Below are positions 57,987-64,000 of a DNA stretch of 64,000 bases, one piece after another (positions within the stretch are counted from its first letter, which is position 1; each line of letters begins with the position of its first letter). Position numbers and translations under genes: made by a program. The DNA is from Rhizophlyctis rosea (lineage: Eukaryota; Chytridiomycota; Chytridiomycetes; Rhizophlyctidales; Rhizophlyctidaceae): contig JADGJC010000009.1 of the NCBI GenBank assembly GCA_027596075.1, positions 213,238 through 277,237 of the forward strand, read 5' to 3'. Under the pieces are notes generated by a model. The model did no database searches. It was given only the letters and a program-made list of their open reading frames with translations, and had not been told where the DNA came from.

Positions 57987-59610
57987 TCATCGTTTGATCT
58001 CCTTCCACGCCTTCAACCCCCTCGCCAACCCCATCATAGCAGGCTCCCACGTCCACTCCGTCCAACAATAATGAGTGCAATCCCCTTCCCTTACATGTAA
58101 ATCCCCTCTCGGACTATAGTATTCCCAAATGTCCCAAAACTGTATCCGCGCCTTCGCTGCAGCCAACTTGAGGATGTTGTTGATGCGGTCGGAAGTTGGG
58201 GAGTGCGGGACGCTGGGGACGCATTTCCGTTTTCGGCGATCTGCGAGGGAGATTTCGCGGAAGCTGCCGGAGTTGTCGAGGGATTCGAAGTGTTGGGGGA
58301 GGTGGGAGCGGAGGATTGTGGGGAGGTTTCGGCGTGATGTGGCGGAGAGGATGTCCGTTAGGTGGGTTGTGAGGTTCTGGTTTTGAGGGGGAGATGATAA
58401 GTGGACGGGTGATTGTTGGTTGTGTGTCAGTGTACGGGCAAGCAAGATCATGATGCATACCTGATACTGGTTCCCTCTATCATAATGGACGCTGAGGAGT
58501 ATAGGAGTTAGAAAAGTAGAAATTGCAATTGGCTGGGCGTCTCGCATCTACCCCAACCAATGACCATTTTTCACCTACCCCAAATTCAATACCACGATCT
58601 CTGACATATCCAGTGTCCCTAATAATGTTGGAAACCAGTGTGAATGTCATCTTTCGCGATCTCCGAGCATCTCAAAAGATACGTACAATCGAGAATCCGT
58701 CTGTTGAATAGTCCTTGTCCCCACTGAATATCCTTTGGTTCGTAAACGCGCACCTCATCATGGTACTTGTTCGCTTTCAGATGATTGACCACGATGTTCT
58801 GAGCGGGACATGAAAGAGTCCAAATGACGGGATACACTGTGGGCGATGATGAGCGGAATGGATATCGATTAGACAGGATTGTTCGCCCGAGATTGGGCTA
58901 CTTTGTCGATCAGCATGGAATGTGCGATCACAAGCAACATTCTACGGGTCCACTAATGAAAGTTGCTGACAAGTTCGCTGCCCATCCTTCGCACATGTAA
59001 ACAAATGGTGCCCTCCACGCGCGTACTTACCCACTTCAGTTTTCTGATCAATCCGCTGTACCGGCCGTTTAGCATAATCATCCATTTCAATTTCAAGCTT
59101 TGCATTCAAGTACACATATTGCTTGGTCTCTGTGCACTTGAAGCCATTCAGATACACATAGCATCTGGCGTCATCGAAAATATGACCCGTAGTCGAATCC
59201 CCAATAATAGTGAGGTTACGACCCGCAACTGCTTCGAATATGTCCTTCCATGCGTGAAGGATGGTAGGTTCTAAGGAGGCGGACGACGTTGAATCGGCAG
59301 GTTGGAAACGCATACGGGGTACGGTGTTGGGACATGTTCCGTATGAGTAGTATTTGCAGGTGCGATTCGCAGGTGCGGGCGACCAGTCGCCGGCGATGAG
59401 GCCGAAGGGATTCTTTGAAGCAGCGTGCGGAGCGGATTTAGGGGATGGTTTGAGGTTCGATGTTTTGAACTTTAGAGCATGGAGGGTTGACAAGTATCCG
59501 GCTGGTGGTGATTGTTGCCGATGGCGGTAGGTGGTCCATAAGATTAGGCATACTACTGCTATGAGAAGGAATAGACGAACATTCCGGATGGGACGTTGTA
59601 GGGCTTTCAT
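57987..59610 (-). CDS. PC-esterase / TBL-type glycan O-acetyltransferase-like protein
   Basis: Exons (-) 59610-59031, 58836-58683, 58491-58461 and 58376-57987 give 384 residues in phase. A type II anchor is at about 12-29 (RLFLLIAVVCLILW). The chain has the two signatures of the PC-esterase/trichome-birefringence-like family: GDSTTGH (Ser139) in an SGNH-type first block and DCTHYC (Asp354, His357) near the C-terminus, a complete Ser-His-Asp set. In plants (TBL) and in Cas1/CASD1 such domains move acetyl groups to glycan hydroxyls. An open segment at 58618-58579 could be an extra exon but its phase does not fit exon 3, so it was left out. The gene diverges from an acyltransferase-3 gene, its usual functional partner. 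Confidence 0.85.
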
Positions 59611-60401
59611 AGATGAGTGAAATGGGATGGTTTGATGAGACGCGATGGAGCTCGTTGTGAGCATGATAGATGGGACCTCAAACAACAACAGGAAGAAGGG
59701 AGCATGCGGCCTAAAGAAATTGTTAAAGTCACCACCACCATAGCTAAACCAACTTTCTACCTTGAAAATTTCGTGAGCACGCGCCACAGGTCCGCAGGAC
59801 TCTCACCCCCCACTCCACCTGCTGCTGTCCTCTGGTATCGCGCAATCGGTAGGTAAAACCTCTTGCGCACACAATCAGAACTTGGAAGCGGGAAACATCG
59901 GAAACAGCACAAAAGCACCTTCTGACCTACCAAAGGGGACTACCAACCCGCGACGGATCGCGATTCTCGGTTCTGGGCCATAGGCAGTTCAGCCTGCCGC
60001 AATGCCTCCCAACCTGGACGGACCCCAGTGCAGGCTTAGGACTCTTAGGCACCTCCAGGGGACCAGGACCTATCAGGACCCAGCCTCCAGGAGCTACACC
60101 TGTTGCAGGCTTGCAACCCGTCTCGTTGGCGCCTTCTGCCACCCGTGCAACGGAAGGTGGTGATATTCAAAATCCTGATAAGCCATGATCCCGGAGGGCC
60201 GGAGCGTGGCTTCCTTTGTACCACTGGTTCACGGAGAACTTGACCTGTGCAGCCAAGCCCGGCGTGCCATGGCACTGGCGCATAGACTCAGAGGACCATT
60301 GATGCGAAAATTGTGAATGCGACCAACAATTACTTTGCTTCTTCCTCATAGCACCTTGTTAGCATCAACCTCATCGTATTAATGCTCGTTGTTTCGGCCT
60401 G
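59611..60401. promoter_or_regulatory. Divergent promoter, PC-esterase/acyltransferase
   Basis: 0.79 kb between the two start codons with no gene in it. It may also contain an in-frame alternative ATG for the PC-esterase at 59664. Confidence 0.5.
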
Positions 60402-62347
60402 ATGACGGCACCAAAACCTCAAAAGGCCAAATATCTCGACAGTCTCCGTGGCCTTGCTGCACTGTCGGTCGTTTTTCATCACCTTTGCATGTTCCTTTAC
60501 TACGACATTGCTTGGAACCGGCGGGAAGAATGCGAAAAGAAGGCGTATTGTAGATGGCTGTGGCCGTTTCGCGAATCGCCAATATGGGTGGGTTTTCATG
60601 CGCCGTATGTTAACGAAAGATGCTTGATCACGCGGTCGGTTAGACCATAGCGGAGGTTCATGGATACGCAATGCAATTCATCTGACCATTATAATCATTC
60701 ATTACCGGACCGCATCTCTGCAGCTCATCGTCAACGGGAAGGCTGCGGTCATGTTTTTTTATGTTCTTAGCGGGAGAGTCTTGTGCATGGCATTCCTTCA
60801 GTCAAAGAAACCGGAAAAAGTCATCTCTGCCTTGGTGAGACGACCAGTGCGTCTTTGGCTCCCTGTGGTGAGTGCGTTCCCTCTTTTGATACACGCGTAT
60901 GTGGGCCAATTGTCCGGCAGGATGGGGAGGGGGGCCATGCAAACACGGTTGCAGTGTTTACTTGAGCGGCTCCCCGTCGAATCTCAAATGGCCATGCTAG
61001 ACCTCACTGGGCAATTTGCATTTTGCAGTTTTGTGCGGTTACCATTTCATGGTTCTTCACCTTCCTCAACCCGTATCGCCTGAACACCGCCATCGTCAAA
61101 CGGGTAGGGTCTCCCTGGAATCCCGCATGGAACCTCGCCGCAACGCCAGATGATTATACTTCTATCTTTGACATCTTGAAAAGAACCGTCATAATGGTAT
61201 GTTGCGTTAGCGAATGTGGTTTGAATACTGCCTTGACTTCTCCGCATCTCTTTGCCATATAAGTAGTTTCTGCAGAGTAACCCGAAGGGCGGTCCTCCGT
61301 TCCCCGGAGGCGTAATCCACACTATGCCGACAGAATTTTGGGGATCGATGTATTTGTACTGCATTGCCCTCGCCGGGCACCACATGCCGCACGGAGTACG
61401 GTGGTTGTTCTATGTTGTACTGATGTGGTATCTGTTTTGGGTGAAAGCGTTAGTCAACTTGGCTTTTGTTGTGGGAATGGTCATTGCTGAGTTGAGTATC
61501 GGCGGCCATCTGGAGATTGTGAGGTCTGTAGTCACGCAACTTTTCCTTACGCATGCGCTATAAATTGGTCATAAAATATCATCTTCCCAACAGATCCAGC
61601 CGCTTTCTCCAACGATCCACTACCGTCATCATTCTGTCGCTTCTCATCGTATTTGCGTGGGCACACCCGGATGCGACGTCTCCAATACCCGCATTTGGGA
61701 ACCGCCTTTGGACATTCCTCCTCAACCAGCAAGAGCATCCCAAGCCCCCCAACGAGAATGAGCGTAGGACTCCGTCATTGATAGTATCGGCATCCATACT
61801 TTTATTGGTGGAGATCATTCCATATTTGCGATGGGTGTTGGAAATACCAGCTCTAGTTTGGTTGGGGCAAGTTAGCTTCGGAGTATACTTGATCCATTGC
61901 GCGGTGCTTCTGAGCGCCGGATCGCAAATCTTCGTTGCGCTGGGAGGAATGGATGCCATTGAAAATCCAGGGGTATATTTTTTGATTGTTTCGATGGTCT
62001 GGATGGGGTGAGTTCCATTTCGGGATAACTGGCACTGTGATGTATACTGGCGAATACTCATAATGATGTCAATCATCAGCTGCCTCGCGGTGATACTGCC
62101 TGTGGCCTGGGCCTTCACGCGCTTCGTTGACAAACCGTCAGTACGTATCGGGGCATGGTTCGAAACGACTCTTTATGAGCTTTTCACCGAAGATGGCCGC
62201 AAGCGCCTCCACAGGTCGTTGCGCGGTTGGACCGGAGCTGGTTGGGTTGATAGGCGGGAGGAAGGAAGGGGCGCCGAAGTAATTGGGGAAACTGAGTTGA
62301 GCGTTTTGATCCATGACGGAAATAAGGAACACCGACGGCATGAGTAG
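60402..62347 (+). CDS. Acyltransferase-3 family membrane O-acyltransferase
   Basis: Exons 60402-60604, 60651-60867, 61029-61196, 61276-61523, 61594-62007 and 62080-62347 give 505 residues in phase. The N-terminus has the family signature YLDSLRGLAALSVVFHH (conserved Arg and catalytic-type His). NGKAAVMFFYVLSGRVL and RRPVRLWLPV follow, then multiple hydrophobic segments and a late WLGQVSFGVYLIHCAVLL, typical of AT3 proteins. These pass acyl groups, usually acetyl from acetyl-CoA, across a membrane to a lumenal acceptor. Next to the PC-esterase, it would complete a Cas1-like O-acetylation system. The exon 2 and exon 3 boundaries rest on phase plus family similarity; the exon 4 donor is a weak GTCTGT. 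Confidence 0.85.
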
Positions 62348-63366
62348 GCAGCGCGGGCAGAGGGGAGACTGCAACCGTCTCGCATTCGGACAGACCGTAC
62401 AAGATTCCGACGGAAGTATCCATAAAATTGTCTCAGTCTTTGAACCACCCAAATGGCAAGAAGGCCAGCCAGATTGTATTTAATAGTTACACTTGTAAAT
62501 ATGCGGCAAATATAGTGCCTTTGTAGCGGATATGCATTGATTCTGACTGAATGATGCCCAGACTAGCACCTCTTTCTATCTCATGTGCCCGTGAGTCATG
62601 ATGTTGAGGTATGGGCGGCGTTTGCATGCAAAACCATGCAGAGCAGGCGTGTCCGGCAGCGAAGAATCGATGTTTCGCGCTGTCAGTAGTCAGTGGGCCT
62701 TTGCACCAGCTCATTCTCGGCCGCGTATCACCAAATGAGGGAACACAATGCAGAATGAATGATAAGAAATGTTCTTAGCAAACCGATGGTACAATGACAA
62801 CTGGTGGAGACCCTCGCACCCATCGCAGGTGCGTGATCATCACAGAGCAGCTAATGGGAAGAACATGGAGCACAGCTGTTGGCAACGTTGAGATGGGCGC
62901 ACAACTTCCGAGTGTTCAGAAGAGAGCGCCGATTGTCGAATAAATGTCGGCGGAATGAAGAATCAAGGCGATCATCCTTGCGGGCCAAAGACTTGATTGA
63001 CCAACACTACCCACAGCTGAGGCTTGATTGAACCTCCAGTTGGGTGAGCAGGGGTTTGAACTCCAAAACGCATATGACTCTGATAGAAAACAAGACATTC
63101 AATAAAGCCCCGCACGTCGAGCGCATGGCCAGGATCTGGACATGTTGCAGTTATGGGCCCCGACCGCGATCACCCAAGGAAGTACCCATCCGAACGCACA
63201 CCAAATTCATCACAATCCTCACAATACATCGGTCTCATAAGGTTAAGAGCAGCAAAACGGCTGAGTCTAGAGTGGAGTGCCTTCAAGGTTGGGATGAAGT
63301 GCATTTCCTCTCGTTCGGGAACACACCATCCCAACACAATGACGTGCACAACGTCAAACATTCTTC
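62348..63366. other. Convergent intergenic spacer
   Basis: No gene was recognised between the acyltransferase and exostosin 3' ends. Confidence 0.5.
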
Positions 63367-63708
63367 CTAATATCTGATAAATTTCATAGCTGCCTCTGCT
63401 TGTCTGTTACATGCATGAAAAAGACGCTTAAACCGACGATTATTGATTCCGTGCGCCGCGATTCCCCGCACCAGCATATCCAGAGCCTCTCCCGGCTTGG
63501 GTGGTCCCCGACTCCTCCATACAAAATGTCTCCGGACGGACAGGATAGCATCTTGCGTCGATTTGACTCTCCTTGTTGGAATCTTTCCTAGTTCGTCCAC
63601 GATGTTGTAACCCGGCTGGGAAAGGCGTGCTTCCGGGATGAATACGGCAATGGAGTTCCAGTCTATCACTTCGTCGTACGGAATGATACATTCATCGCAG
63701 ATTATGAC
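63367..63708 (-). CDS. C-terminal exon of an exostosin-like GT47 glycosyltransferase (partial)
   Basis: The frame from the acceptor GGAACAG (exon start 63708) to the stop at 63367 encodes the end of an exostosin domain: VIICDECIIPYDEVIDW, NSIAVFIPEA, then a spacer and AILSVRRHFVW. The family pattern is a variable P-V-I-x-D..P-F-x-x-x-(I/L)-D-W followed by a late RRHF block. The frame stays open upstream to 63858, so the exon may be longer; the catalytic body lies upstream on the minus strand, mostly or wholly beyond 64000. GT47 enzymes include heparan-sulfate polymerases and plant wall xylosyl-, galactosyl- and arabinosyltransferases. Confidence 0.7.
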   Translation of the reverse strand, partial: VIICDECIIPYDEVIDWNSIAVFIPEARLSQPGYNIVDELGKIPTRRVKSTQDAILSVRRHFVWRSRGPPKPGEALDMLVRGIAAHGINNRRFKRLFHACNRQAEAAMKFIRY

Positions 63709-64000
63709 CTGTTCCCGAACGAACGAAAAGTGTGTGCTCGTCATTGATTTTGCGAGCCATGTAGGAACAGAGAACTTAGAGGACACGTTACCGGTATTGT
63801 GCCGCTGAGGATCAAGGACCCCAGACGTCGAGCCGTTCTCATATCCCCAGGAGTGCAAGTGCTAGTCTAATAGACCTGCGTGGTAATGAAGCAATACACA
63901 CTCAAATGAACACGATGTTAACAGTTTGGATGTATATTGAGATAATGATTAATGAACATAACACGTACACGCACACGCACATATGTACCACCCAAGGTGG

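Noticed and set aside
58579..58618. Possible extra exon in the PC-esterase gene (GYVRDRGIEFG)
   Set aside because: Acceptor and donor are present, but the exon ends in a phase that does not fit the next exon; skipping it keeps the frame.
60868..61028. Coding continuation of the acyltransferase frame past 60867
   Set aside because: A GTGAGT donor at 60868 and a TTTTGCAG acceptor at 61028 restore the family-like run LWLPV to FCAVTISW; the read-through frame ends at a stop without family features.

Overview
The window looks like nuclear DNA of a filamentous or zoosporic early-diverging fungus, most plausibly chytrid-like. This placement is inferred from gene content, not measured. The evidence is: compact genes cut by many 45-100 nt GT..AG introns, a fungal CBM1 protein, an alpha-1,3-glucan synthase, a BCK1-type MAPKKK, an HDEL-tailed Hsp70, and a hedgehog-type Hint domain of the kind otherwise known from animals and some early fungi. 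All exon coordinates were worked out by eye from splice signals, reading-frame phase and family motifs, without transcripts.

Layout. 1-216 is the tail of a polybasic protein. 217-5005 is a long gene-poor stretch. 5006-6758 encodes a PH-domain protein. 7827-9282 (-) encodes a secreted hevein-like protein. A tRNA-Thr (AGT) lies at 9919-9991 (-), with an inverted copy of its 5' half 244 bp away. 10906-12508 encodes a secreted Lys/Thr-repeat, EGF-like and Hint-domain protein. 13017-15131 (-) is a divergent BiP-like Hsp70 ending in KHDEL. 15900-22948 (-) is a BCK1-like cell-wall-integrity MAPKKK, with an assembly gap and a 63-bp hairpin repeat in two introns. 24837-25467 and 26185-26860 (-) encode small secreted proteins (CBM1 and Cys-rich). 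28187-30096 encodes a papain-fold protein that is probably frameshifted at a poly-G tract.

Wall polymer block, 30.4-45.2 kb. A secreted alpha-amylase (-) and an alpha-1,3-glucan synthase (+) are divergently transcribed from a shared 1.4-kb intergenic region. A GPI-type GH9 protein with altered catalytic positions converges on the synthase. Amylase-AGS linkage is known in ascomycetes, where the amylase is needed for normal alpha-1,3-glucan.

Glycan assembly block, 46.6-64 kb. Eight consecutive genes look like secretory-pathway glycan-synthesis or glycan-modification genes: a GT8-GT8-GT64 fusion, an FkbM/METTL24-like methyltransferase, a GT90 (CAP10-family) enzyme, a GT8 enzyme, a PC-esterase (TBL/Cas1 N-domain type), an acyltransferase-3 membrane protein (Cas1 C-domain type) and the edge of a GT47 exostosin gene (seven genes plus this partial one make the eight only if the cluster continues past the window; seven are visible). 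The PC-esterase/acyltransferase pair is the split, divergently transcribed equivalent of the fused Cas1/CASD1 O-acetyltransferase. I regard this block as the best candidate for an undescribed system: a capsule- or matrix-like glycan cluster with built-in methylation and O-acetylation.
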